From positions 87,087,262-87,151,261 of the forward strand of contig CM042152.1 in assembly GCA_023376005.1 (NCBI GenBank): a stretch of 64,000 nucleotides of DNA, written 5' to 3'. The notes under the pieces were generated by a model. It was given only the letters and a program-made list of their open reading frames with translations. It had not been told where the DNA came from and made no database searches. Of the stretch, positions 53,617 to 64,000 are shown in pieces; position 1 is the first letter of the stretch; the number at the start of each line of letters is the position of its first letter. Origin of the DNA: Doryteuthis pealeii. Its lineage: Eukaryota; Mollusca; Cephalopoda; Myopsida; Loliginidae. Position numbers and translations under genes: made by a program.

Positions 53617-56019
53617 GGAGAATGAATGTGAAAAGGATTAGCATATGAAGGTGCTCAATGCTAAAATAGTAGAGCAGGTTTTAAAATTAGTATTTTGATA
53701 TTTTAATATTTTTGATCGTTTGAAGATTGCAAAATATGCATGATACTAGAGTATTTCTATGACGTTTGTAGATCGTAAAAACTTACATTTTGCACACAGT
53801 GTAGTTTAGATATAAAGAATCTTTTGCACAATAAAAGTTAAATCTGCTTTATAAAGTTGAAAACTCCTTATCTAATGAGGTAATTACTATCTAATTTTAG
53901 CCTGGAGAAAGTTACTTGGAATGTCTAAAGTGGTTCATATTTTAATGTCAATATTCAGATTATTTCAGTCTTCACAATGAGAAATAAGCAGAGAAACTTA
54001 ATAATGTAGACAGATAAAGTCTTCTGCAAGTAATTTGAGTGTTCTCACAATTTTCAAACCATATTTTCACTAAATGGAAATGATTAAACATTAAACTGAT
54101 TACTCCAACTACACAGTATGCTGAAACATTCCAAGTTTATTCATAAACATTATATCACTTAAAGAGAATAAATGGACAAACTAATTCAAGCCCTGAGAAG
54201 ATGACAGCCAATGAATGAGCAGCAGTTAGCAAGAAGAAGAGTTTCTCTCTCACCCTATATACACCCTAGCAAAGGGGGATACAAAAATGTGTATACATAT
54301 GAAAAGTCTCTTCTTCACATGAGCACAAATGTTTTTCTTCATATTTTATCTTAAGAATTTTGTTCTGATTTTAGTTATGTAAATTGCAACATATTATTAT
54401 TCTCAATAAAAATTCAGTCTAAATTATTTAAAAAATATCAAATTTCTGTCCATTTTTTTTTTGGTTCGATTTATTTTAAAGAACAAAGCCATTTATTTTC
54501 CTTTTGAAATTTATATTCAAAGCATTTTTCTTTTGAATCATTTTGTATGAATTCAATGAGATCAAATCTGAAACCCTTAAACTTCTAAGAAAATCTATAC
54601 AGACATTAGTAAATTTTCAGACTCTGGGTATCAAATGCTTCTATTGTCTGACATTCTAAAATGAATCATTGTCATTATTCCATTATCATCTTATCTGCTC
54701 TTATCTTATCACATTGGTTCAGACAGTATATTCTTTAGCCTTCTTCCAATTGGGGATTTTTATCTCTCTTACAGAAGCTGTGATTTGCCATTATCCGCAG
54801 GAATCTTTCATACCCAAATTTAGAACCATTTATGAGAATAAAAGACTGTAACAGATGAATTAATACACTTGAGGGAGGATAAAATAATTGAAACAAAAAA
54901 AAATAGCAAGGATGAGAATTTTGGTCCAAATAACTCATGAAATAATCAAATGATTTTGATTATTCTGAAATAATTAAATACCATGTTTCTCACAATAAGG
55001 TCACATTGACATCATGTCAAGTTGGGGAATGTCTAAAAGCGATTTTGGAAAAATTTAATCAAAATCTGTAAATTTATTATTAGAACCCTGTGATGAAAGA
55101 TTTTTGATTTTAATGAAGTTTTTTTCCCTTCTTTAAAAAAAAAATCAAAATGAATAAATTTAAGCACTAAATCCTGAATTAACAATTCAGAAACCTGCAG
55201 GTTAAATAATTCACCTTTGATAAATTTGTCAGAATAAAAAAAGGCTACAAACTTAATTAAAATACTGACAAATGAAGGAAGAAAAATAATTAGTTGATTC
55301 AAATTAAGTACAATCACATTTAACCAGCTGAACTGGTATCTTAATCTATAGTATCAGTTTACTAGTAGAGTTAATTAATCATTATAACACCTGTAGGAGC
55401 AGCAAGTTTAATTTTGGTGTCTGTACAACATTAGGAATAGGGTAAAACTAACTTTGCTGTCTGTACAAAGTAAAGAATAAGGTAAACCTGATGGCTGCAA
55501 CTTTTGCTGATATGTTTTCTGCTAATAATTTGAAATATTTTTGTGTTAGTATCAAGGTGGATTGAGATACTGATCAAGTTTTATTATATGTGGATATGAC
55601 CACCATATATCAAATTCAATTGCCAATTTCAAAAAAAAAAATGTCAAAATAAAATGGGAGCATCAAGTTTAGTTTTCTTTTTGGCTGACACCATGCCATT
55701 AGTCAGTGTTCAACATGAACACACAAGATTTCAAATGTTGATTTTCAGTGCAAGCAGGCTGTCTTAAATTGGAACACAATTTTCCAACTCCATTTAGCTT
55801 AAAAACATACAAAGCTCACAGTTAAAAATAACATCAGATCAAAAGAAAAATAATAATTCTAAAAGCAAATATTTTGGCAATTTAAAAAAAAAACTTTTAA
55901 ACCTATGAGTTGTTTGGTTGCAAAATCTCTGCTTTTAATTTAGAAAGACTTCCTTTGATAAAAAAAATCCATCTAAATATTAGCTATTTACAAAGTTTAG
56001 TTTTAGTTCAAGGCAAGAA
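53617..56019. other. AT-rich sequence, no gene seen
   Basis: A ~42-bp imperfect tandem duplication at 55402-55491 (TGTCTGTACAA...GGTAAA). Otherwise unrecognised. Confidence 0.45.
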
Positions 56020-56090
56020 ATATAGGTCACTTAGTGAGAATCAAACTCACCTAAATGTCCTGCTAGTCTATCTTTTTGAGAAAGTTAGTG
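56020..56090 (-). mobile_element. tRNA-like SINE head, decayed
   Basis: Minus strand: B-box-like GTGAGTTTGATTCTC, as in the 41.0 kb copy, with a poor A box. Confidence 0.45.
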
Positions 56091-56329
56091 TAAATGAATG
56101 TTGATTTCATTTAGGAAACCTCCAGTTCTTCTTCTTTTAGATTACATTTATTTCTTTTTAGCTCTAAAAGGATGTCTAGGAACAAAATCTAGTCAGTGAT
56201 ATTGGCAAGTTTGGTAAAAAGAGAAAAGGACTTACTCAGAATCAGACTGAGTTAATTTTAGTTTTAGTTTTTTATCATCTTTGCAACTTGGGAGATCCAC
56301 TTTGGAGATTTCAGGGTTTTTTTTGTTTG

Positions 56330-56820
56330 TTAACTATTCTTTAAATCTTTTTATTTTATTTATTTCATTGCTTGTCTTTTCTTGGATTCTCTTGTCCTTT
56401 CTCTCTCTTGGCAAGAATAGTGAAACAAAAAAACAAGGGAAATCACTCTTGGCTTCTCTTGTTCTTTTTCTCTTTAACTGACCCCTATTTTCTTTTCTTC
56501 TTTTTTCTTTTTTTTGTGTGTGTGTTAACTCTTTGCTGTGAAGTGCCTTGCATTTGGTGACTCTTAAAACAAAATCAATATTTTTTCTATTTTTTTTATT
56601 AATTTATTTTATTTTTATTTTCATTTTTATTTTTATTTATTTTATTAACCCTTTGAGAGTAAAACACTTTGCGTAGGGTCATTCTTTAAACAAAATTAAT
56701 ATTTTTTATCTTTTTTATTTATATATTTTATTCTATTTGTACTTTTTATATATTTGTTTATTTTTTGTTAACTAGAGATAAAAAAACAAAACAAAAAAAA
56801 AAGGGAAATCACTCTGACTG
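56330..56820. repeat. T-rich low-complexity DNA with a ~118-bp imperfect duplication
   Basis: Units containing TTAACTCTTTG...CAAAATCAATATTTTTTCT (about 56525) and TTAACCCTTTG...CAAAATTAATATTTTTTAT (about 56645). A further shared scrap AAGGGAAATCACTCT occurs near 56436 and 56800. Confidence 0.7.
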
Positions 56821-57137
56821 ACTTAAAATACCAAAAACATCTTTGATTAAACTTTTAAAAACATTAAAATTAGATATTTTCAATGATCTTTGGGATGGGC
56901 ATGCAAATTTTCTTCTATAGCAGATAACATAATATTTTACTATCATATAAAACTTTATTTTTTGTGATATTAAAGTTACTAAAGATTTATACTTTATTTT
57001 AGTGATTTATTTGGTTTGATATAATCACTGGTCAGTGGTCAGTAGTTTCAATGATTGATTGATGATGTTATTTACTTTTAAATCTGTCAGCATTTTTGTG
57101 GTCAAGCCAAAATGATGGTCAGAAGGAAAAAAAATAA

Positions 57138-57275
57138 TTTACCTAAACCTGTTCACCATGGGTAGGATTTGACACAAGGTCACAAGTATAGGGCATTCAC
57201 TGAGAATTGAACTTGCTGTTCAGTAGTAATGGATCTACAAGGCTAGTCTACTAGAATTACCATTATCCACTGTGC
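57138..57275 (-). mobile_element. tRNA-like SINE head with body
   Basis: Minus strand: A-box-like GTGGATAATGGTAATTCTAG, then GATCCATTACTACTGAAC (shared with 41.87 kb), B-box-like AAGTTCAATTCTC and a tail ACCTTGTGTCAAATCCTACC resembling the family A tail. Confidence 0.6.
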
Positions 57276-57365
57276 TTTAAAATAATCTGCACATATAATT
57301 ATTATTTAAAATCAGGGTCAGTACAAGAAAAAGAATTGTTAGTGGGGTCATTTCCAAAATCATTT

Positions 57366-57668
57366 AAGACATTTCCAACCCGTCCTTTGGGACAGGGGTC
57401 TGGTGTGCTTCGACCACTGGACCGGTGTGTTCAATTAATAGCATCGGTCCCAGGGGGCTATTCTCCCAGGCAATATCTGCCCCCTTGGGGGCAGGGCTGG
57501 GTTTATTGCCCAGCGCCTGAGGCGCCCCCCTTGAGGGGGAATGCCGAAGGGATCGACACAATTTTTGTTCTTTCCCACCCATGAGCTTCGGCTTGTGGGT
57601 GAGCCCATGTTAAAACAAGGCCTTGTGCCCAGCCCATACAAGTGGGATATGAGGCAAATACCCATCTA
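57366..57668 (-). mobile_element. GC-rich retroposon, family I, 303 bp
   Basis: TSD CAAAATCATTT (57355-57365 and 57669-57679). The longer of the two copies; it contains several short GC-rich hairpins (for example CCCCCTTGGGGGCAGGG). ORFs on both strands follow from its composition. No known RNA gene matches by eye. Confidence 0.85.
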
Positions 57669-57679
57669 CAAAATCATTT

Positions 57680-59496
57680 CAAAGTCAATTGTTTTTGTAA
57701 TGTCATTTTCTATAAATAGCATTGCCTAATAATTTAGTCTTTCTTGTGAAATTGTTGACCATAGGAATGTTTTATTAAGTTTTAGTTTTGAAAAACTTCT
57801 TTCAAATGTGCACAGGGCCCAATTTGTTCAAATTTTGAATAATTTAGATGACAATTTACTCATCAAACGAAAGAGATGTAAGATTTAAATTACTATTCAC
57901 ACATACATGAATTTATCTGTCAAATAAAAACAATTCTACTGAAATGAATCTTACAATTGCTTTTTTTTAGCACAAAAAGAAAAGCTTCATGCCAGGAGAA
58001 AAAAACAATTTTTTTTAACCAAATTTTCTAAGATGAAATAAAGGGATATTTTTTTTATCTTAATATTATTTGAAAATTTAAACTAAAAAGATAGGCCAAC
58101 AATGATAATTAACAAGGTCTAAATGAAACCCAGTGTAGAGATGCTTTAATCCTGTTCTCTGATTCACAACTGATAATTAAAGTTTCTGAGAGTGTGTTGT
58201 TATTTTTGGTGTAAATTATACTGTTAAGTTTCTGACCGCCATCCTTGGCCAGTTGAAAAGGACTTAAAGTAAGTAAGTCCTGAGCTATAGAATCCTTTGG
58301 TAAGTGAATAAGTCCTGAGTTATGGAATCCTATGTAGTGTCAAAGGTCCAGTGATATAATCCTATGTTCCGTTGTCCATGAAGGTTCAAGTAGTTTTGAG
58401 TAGTTAAGATCTGAACAGCTGGTATAAATATTATAACAGCAGCAGAGTACTGCCAGTGATTGGCCAAGAATATGGTCACATGGTTATCGCTGAGTCTATA
58501 AATAGGAGTGGGCATTTAACACACGCCTTATATGCCAAAAAATCTCAACATATACATATTTTCAAAGATTGCAATAAGTTACTATAAAAAAATACAAAAT
58601 ATTATATCAAAAATATAAATCCTTAGCTTATGACAAATAGGCATTAGATAGAAAATATTTTCAGAAAAAAAAAGAAGAAATGACTGAAAGAAATTTTCAT
58701 ATATACAATAATATGAAGATGAGGCCCTTCATTAAGTTAATACCTATCCATAGATTAAAATCAATATATACTAAATGTTCCTTGCCTCACAATCTTCTCT
58801 GCTAACATGAGGAACATCTTTTTATCAATTTGTGTCTTATATACCATCAAATATAATACATAGACGATGTAAAATTGTTAAATCTTGCCCAAGTATGACC
58901 GAGAAGTAATCAAGAATAGGAAAGAATAGCTGGAAGACCAACAATGACATTTAACAAGGTTTAAATGAAACCCAATGTAGAGATTCTTTAATCCTGTTCT
59001 CTGATTCACAACCAAATGCCATGTATGTGTGCATGTGTGTGTAGATATTTAGGGAATTATTTAGACAAGAAAGATTGAGACTGACATTTAAACAAAAATA
59101 AGAGATAAGCATGATAAGTCATTTGCAAAAGAAGAAGAACCAGTTTTACAGTTAGAAGTCTGCATGACAAAACAGATTATGCTTTTCAAACATTTTTTTA
59201 GGAAAAGAAATCGTGACTTTTCTATTAAATACAAGTTCAAAGATAAGCCATATACAGATATACAAATAGTTTCAATTGTTATCACGAAATAAGCAACAAT
59301 GAAAAAAATCCCAAAAATTGTATTACTCACTGTCTTTTAATTTTAATTTTGGTTCTACTAAAGTTTCATGATCCTCTGATTTTATACACAACAGATACTA
59401 AATAACAATTTTGAGAATAAACTTATCTCGAACATTAACGCTTCAAATAATGGTCTTCAAAATGAAAGTACAAGTGTTGAAGAAATATTATTTTCC
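57680..59496. other. No gene; ~80-bp direct repeat
   Basis: About 58093-58174 and 58938-59013 share AATGAAACCCAGTGTAGAGA and CTTTAATCCTGTTCTCTGAT, 845 bp apart in the same orientation. A smaller repeat (AAGTCCTGAGCTATAGAATC) occurs near 58276 and 58308. Confidence 0.7.
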
Positions 59497-59509
59497 AAAA
59501 ACAGCTACA

Positions 59510-59991
59510 TTTTGGTTTTGTTTTACGGCATATCAACCTCAGTCGATAAAGTTTTGAAATAAATCAATTCTTAATGGATAATACAATTTTTTTATAAATA
59601 CATTTTTCTATCTAAGCCATAGATGGGACCCTAACAGGTACTACCACTCCGGGTCAGAGTGGACCAGGGAGCAATGGCGATGAAGGGGTGCTCCACATTC
59701 CCCAAACTTCCAAAACTGGAACCTCACCATCAGATAGAGTTTAACATCATTCCCAGGACATGTAGACCCTCAGTCACCGCCTTCTAGCACCCATATGATA
59801 AAAAGGGGTTGTCTAGTCCAAGATAGGGCAAAAGTGGAGTATTGCAAGTCATGAACTACTCATCCACCTGGGTTCTATCCTTAAGCATCACAGGTCGCCA
59901 CCGACGGCCAACAGGTGGCCCCATTGAGGGAGTCATACCCGTCTGCAGAGGTGCAGTCGGTGCATTCTAATGCCCCAGCTGACAGGGCAGG
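59510..59991 (-). mobile_element. Family C retroposon with two internal deletions
   Basis: Both ends present; 13-bp TSD AAAAACAGCTACA (59497-59509 and 59992-60004). About 105 bp are missing at AAAAAGGGGTTG/TCTAGTCC and ~15 bp near CCTCAGTCGATAAAG. Confidence 0.9.
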
Positions 59992-60004
59992 AAAAACAGC
60001 TACA

Positions 60005-60931
60005 AGTTAAATTGTTATATTAAAAATTATGTTTAAAGAAAAGGTATAACTGTAAAAATCAAAAGAAATGAAACCTGTGACAATAAAGATAATTAAAACC
60101 CCATCAATCAGTTTCATAATATTTACAAATAATCAATTTTTATAAACAAATATGCTGTTTTAAGTTCTGAAGTGAAATGTAATAAATTATTCACCTTAAT
60201 TGTTTTGGTCATTTTGTTGACTGATCAAGTCTCTGAACTTTGTCAGGTGCATATCACTTAATATTCTTCAATATTTCATCTTGTAGACATTTTTAGCACA
60301 TTCTCCCTAATCTTATCCATGATTTAAACTCTCTTTTCTTTTCAAAGGTGATTTTAGCTTTAATAAAAGACAAACATTGTAAAGAGTCAAATCTGGACTG
60401 TAGTGAGATTGACAGACAGAAAAAAAAACTGCATTAGACAAAGAATGAGACAGGTTTATATACTCTCCAGAGAATCCATAGAATTTACAGATATTCTCTC
60501 ACTCTCACTAACAATTTTCTTTGACTGCAGTGTGCATTTGTTCAATGTTTTCAAATGCCATATTTGTTGAAGCCTTTGCAGAATGAGAATTTCTAGCCAA
60601 GTTGGAAGCATCTGAATCAAAATTTTTATCTGGGATTCATTCATTGAATCATCCCTGAAAACCTTCTTAAACATTCACGCAGTTATTCAACAAATCAATT
60701 TTCAAGTTTCAAGCAAAGCTGAAAGCTTATTTACTATGAATGTGATGGCCATGCAGTATACAAGTGTTCCATTGCAGACTGAATAACCCCATGAGAGAGT
60801 GTATTTTCATACATGTGCTGTAAGGTCCTCTATGATTGTTTGCTGAATTATATTAAGGCCACAAAACCAGTTTTTCCAAAATTCACATAGCTGGATAAAT
60901 TCAAGAGACTTACAAACATTTTAGAATGAGA
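60005..60931. other. AT-rich sequence, no gene seen
   Basis: Nothing recognised. Confidence 0.45.
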
Positions 60932-61565
60932 TGATTGATTTTAATGGCATGTCAATAGACTTGAGATAGATGGATAGATAAACAAACAAAATAATATAGA
61001 TAGATATGAACAAATGGAGATAGATATTTTCGACAAGTAAATGTATTTTTTTTTGGGGGGTCGCATCTTTTTTTGTCATAATTCTTGTTTATTTAAACTA
61101 AAAACAAGACATTAAACAAACATGAATAAAAAAAATCAGTATTTAAAGTAATATAGATAAATATGAACAAATTGAGATAGATAGATATGAAGATGGATAG
61201 TTTTGAATAGACTGAGTTGGGTCGTTATTTTAATAGTCACCGGGTAGCAATTTTTATCATGTCTAGAGGTTAAGGAATCACATTTATTGTACATTCATTT
61301 TTACATTTTCTATGTAGTTGTTTTTTAAGGGTTTTTCTTGCACACAGCCTGTCAAATACAAATAATTTGTAGAGATCTATTTTACCTATAGATTGGACCC
61401 TATCAGGTACTACAACTCCAAGTCAGAGTGGACCTGGGAGTAATGGCAATGAAGGTGTACTCCATACACCCCAGATTTCTAGAACTAGAGACTCATCATC
61501 AGATTTAGTTTAGTGTCATACTCATGACAACCTTTTTTTAGTGGGGTGTCTGCAGTGCAATATAA
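60932..61565 (-). mobile_element. Old family C2 retroposon split by a transposon fragment
   Basis: The C2 start (GATTTTAATGGCATGTCAAT) is separated from TCATGTCTAGAGGTTAAGGA by ~290 bp of the transposon family found at 21465-21983; the C2 body continues to about 61565. Confidence 0.7.
60964..61254. mobile_element. Fragment of the ~70-bp TIR transposon
   Basis: Matches the interior and part of the right terminal repeat of 21465-21983 (ATATTTTCGACAAGTAAATG, AGTCACCGGGTAGCAATTTT). The left terminal repeat and outer ~45 bp on the right are missing. Confidence 0.8.
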
Positions 61566-61985
61566 AATAAGTCAAGAGAGAAAGTAGAGAAAAAAATAAA
61601 AAAATACCCCCACACACATACACACAGAGTTTGGAAGGCATGAGACAGAACCAAATGGACAGCCACTAGCAAAAACTTCAGTTTCGGAGATCTTATGTAG
61701 AAAGATTTTTATCTTGACATATTAAGAATAAATCACACCATAGTTACCTTATTTTTCTTTATACTTGCATTGTGATAGCCTTCAAAACCAACCACCAACC
61801 CATATAAACACAATGCTTCAAGCAAATTATAAAACCCTTTTAGAAAAAAATAAATATGAATAAAGAAGAAAAAAAGGGGAAATGAAGGAAGATAAAAAGA
61901 ACAGGACATAAAAATGAAATGATATCAAATTTGGAAAGATAAGAAATAAATAAAAGACATGGATAGCACAATAATTATTATTGTA
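61566..61985. other. AT-rich; family E 3' scrap at 61722-61796
   Basis: The scrap has ATAGTTACCTTATTTTTCTT and TGCATTGTGATAGCCTTC, as at 33.1 and 46.0 kb. Nothing else seen. Confidence 0.55.
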
Positions 61986-61989
61986 AAAA

Positions 61990-62470
61990 AAGGACTTGGT
62001 CAACCAGGTTCAAATTCTGGGCAAAGTCTTTTTGTATTTCATTTCCCCCTAATGCCTGTATAAAGAACATGAATCCATCTCTCCCCTTCTGGCTATGAGT
62101 AAATAATAGGGCAGACAGAGTTAATTAATGTTAATGTCATGGAACAAATAAAGATAACTTGGGTTATTTTTCTTTAAGAGAACTCTTCTCTTTTAGGAAA
62201 CCCCTTTCGCGTGCCCATGCGTTTTCGTGTAAAGAGCGTTCTTAGACATGGACTTTGAACGTTGAGAAGTGAAGCAAACGGACGTGTGTAATAAACAACC
62301 ATAATACATAAAAATAAAAAAGAATAAAAAAGGCGTAATATATTTATTGGCGTTTGTGTTATTAGCATTGATTGTCAACTGTCCCCTTGTAGCGAGTTTA
62401 ACAGACAGAGTTCGCTAGCTTTGGTAGGGTAACCTGTCTAGGAGAAGGAAAACTGAAACCAGGTTTCACA
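61990..62470 (+). mobile_element. SINE family A split by a later insertion
   Basis: B box (AGGTTCAAATTCTGG) and body run to CAGACAGAGTT (62112-62122) and resume after the duplicated CAGACAGAGTT (62402-62412) with GGTAGGGTAACCTGTCTAGG. The tRNA head is truncated. Confidence 0.8.
62123..62401. mobile_element. Unclassified 279-bp insert in SINE A
   Basis: Flanked by a perfect 11-bp TSD CAGACAGAGTT. The sequence is not repeated elsewhere in the window and has no TIRs. The TSD length suggests a retroposed insertion. No ORF worth noting, no A/B boxes seen. Confidence 0.75.
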
Positions 62471-63584
62471 GGTCAGCAGTAGAAAACATTTGCTCAAGAA
62501 AGCAATAGAGAAGCAAATGTCAGATTTTTCAACTTCATCTCTACACACCACATTTCTGGTAGAAGTGGTTAAAAGTAAGAATAATATAGATAAAAGGAAG
62601 AAAGAAAAATGAAAAAGAGCAAATAGGAAAAGAAAAGGATATGAGAACAGGAAGCAAAAATCAAATATTTGAAGGATAAAGAAAAAAAAAATTAGGCAAA
62701 TAAGAAAAAACTATAATAAAGAAGGCAGGAAAGAAATAAAACTAAAAAAAATGGCAGATGAAAAACAAAATGGCTGAAAAAGGAAGATTAAAAGAAGATA
62801 ACAATAGAAAACAAAATGATTGTTAAACCTTTTCTGTGTACTCATGATTTATATAAAGCTTTTGGGGAAACAATTCAGTCAAAAAACGGAAGTACCAACG
62901 ACAACCTTTACATTATGGCCCATCCAGAAAGAAGAAGAAGAAAAAAAAAATGTCACCAACATTGAATGGATTTCTTAAGAATCAGAAACAACCACAAAGA
63001 ATTCAATGTTCCCTTTTTTTCTTTTTGGATTTTTTTTTTCTTCTCCTTTTCTTGAAGCAAAACTGTTTGACTTGCCTCTGGAAATGGTTTGTATTTCTGT
63101 GTCAATAGACACAAGATTTGCCTTCATGTAAAAACATTCAGACAAATAGTTTCTAATCTGTGTTTTGACCCCCAAGTAAAGACTTAGCTATTCTCTTTTA
63201 TTGGCACTAAATTTGCTTGATTTTGACGACTTCAGAAAAAGTTATTTTCCTTCACACCGTTGTTTTTTTTTTTTTTTGGTGGGGAGGGAGGGGGTCCAAA
63301 GAATTGTTGCACCTTTTTCTATTAAGCAATCAAAGTAAAACTAACTTTCATACTTCCTGTTTCATACTTCCTGTTTGAGTTAAAAAGTTATATACACATT
63401 GTTCCCTTTCATAATAGCCTCAAGATTTTTTTGTAAAAAAGAAAAAAATGTTTAAAGGTTCGGGCTGATAGAGCTTTTTAAAAAAAAGAAAAAGATTTTA
63501 ATCATTTTTGTTGGATATGTTCCAATGAAGCCGATAAAAACAGAATATTTGTATGTGTACTCTTTTGTAAAGTTTTTATGTGCA
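62471..63584. other. Purine-rich and AT-rich sequence, no gene seen
   Basis: A/G-rich tract at about 62570-62810; a G-rich patch at 63277-63297; a 14-bp tandem (CATACTTCCTGTTT twice) at 63348-63376. Confidence 0.5.
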
Positions 63585-63633
63585 TTATATATATATATAT
63601 ATAAACATAATGCACAGAAAAATCTTTTTTCAC

Positions 63634-63677
<44 letters not shown>
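63585..63677. repeat. Two (TA)n tracts
   Basis: (TA)n at 63585-63603 and 63640-63677, separated by a stretch whose ends are short inverted copies (GCATTATATA/ATAATGC). Confidence 0.9.
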
Positions 63678-63678
<1 letters not shown>

Positions 63679-63795
63679 ATCTTAAAAAAACATTCTTTGT
63701 GCAGTATTGAATATCCAGGGAACTGCTGCAATGTTATAATGATTATTTGGCATAAAAAATCAATTCAGCAAACTGAGTTTGGATTTTAGCTAAGA

Positions 63796-63860
63796 ATGTT
63801 CAATGCCCTTAAGGAAAGCATGAATCCACCTGTCCCTGCACAGTCCAATTATGAAATAAC
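63796..63860 (+). mobile_element. SINE family A fragment
   Basis: AATGCCCTTAAGGAAAGCAT and ATCCACCTGTCCCTGCA match the central body of family A. The last ~140 bases of the window hold nothing else I recognise. Confidence 0.55.
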
Positions 63861-64000
63861 TGGCATTCCACAAAAAGACAAGAGTGGAAAGTGAGCACTT
63901 GAATAAACTACTCAGTTAAACTTATATTACTTGGCCAGGCAGTAGCTGCAAAAAAAACTTACTTTCATTGTAAACTCTCATTGTAAACAAAATCAAATAA

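Overview
This 64 kb window is AT-rich eukaryotic DNA without one protein-coding gene I can defend. Nearly everything recognisable is transposable-element debris, satellites and long (TA)n tracts. Several tRNA-derived SINE families, many decayed LINE pieces, Penelope-like material and very abundant TA/CA microsatellites make a molluscan, probably cephalopod (octopus-like), genome the best guess. That is inference; no diagnostic gene is present. The window reads as intergenic or intronic sequence. Repeat family letters below are my own labels.

Families seen: (A) a tRNA-derived SINE with two alternative 3' halves; (B) a second tRNA-derived SINE whose head looks like a complete tRNA; (C) a ~600 bp retroposon with 7-15 bp target-site duplications (TSDs), a CAAAC-rich 3' tail and frequent 5' truncation, plus an older relative (C2); (D) a retroposon with an 18-bp internal repeat that usually sits as an inverted (foldback) insertion; (E, F) short dispersed repeats; (G) an R2-like LINE with a CCHC knuckle and a putative restriction-like endonuclease; a second LINE C-terminus; (H) a small inverted-repeat element; (I) a GC-rich ~300 bp retroposon; (J) loosely grouped decayed tRNA-like SINE heads; two LTR-like elements; and one Penelope-like GIY-YIG endonuclease fragment.

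Layout: 1-2.3 kb SINEs A and B; 3.0 kb foldback D; 4.8-5.2 kb palindrome carrying hammerhead-ribozyme signatures; 5.3-6.6 kb LINE G (minus) with an H insertion; 7.3-7.8 kb LTR-like; 8.3-8.6 kb 30-bp minisatellite; 9.9-10.8 kb old C2; 12.7-18.5 kb dense C/D/I/B insertions, including a duplicated block with a matching empty site; 19.6-21.98 kb SINE A, a 285-bp hairpin and a DNA transposon with ~70 bp terminal repeats; 22-27 kb LINE G pieces with nested D; 27.6-32.9 kb C, A, Penelope endonuclease, a second hammerhead palindrome and a LINE end; 33-43 kb C, B, RT fragment, tandem arrays, C2; 45-47.4 kb LTR-like, E and C; 47.4-64 kb mostly unique AT-rich DNA with scattered insertions.

The strongest signals are two palindromes (4831-5170 and 31336-31604) whose arms carry hammerhead self-cleaving ribozyme cores in opposite orientation, and the unusual architecture of family D. 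Nothing here works as an operon or pathway; the elements are related by nesting and by insertion history.
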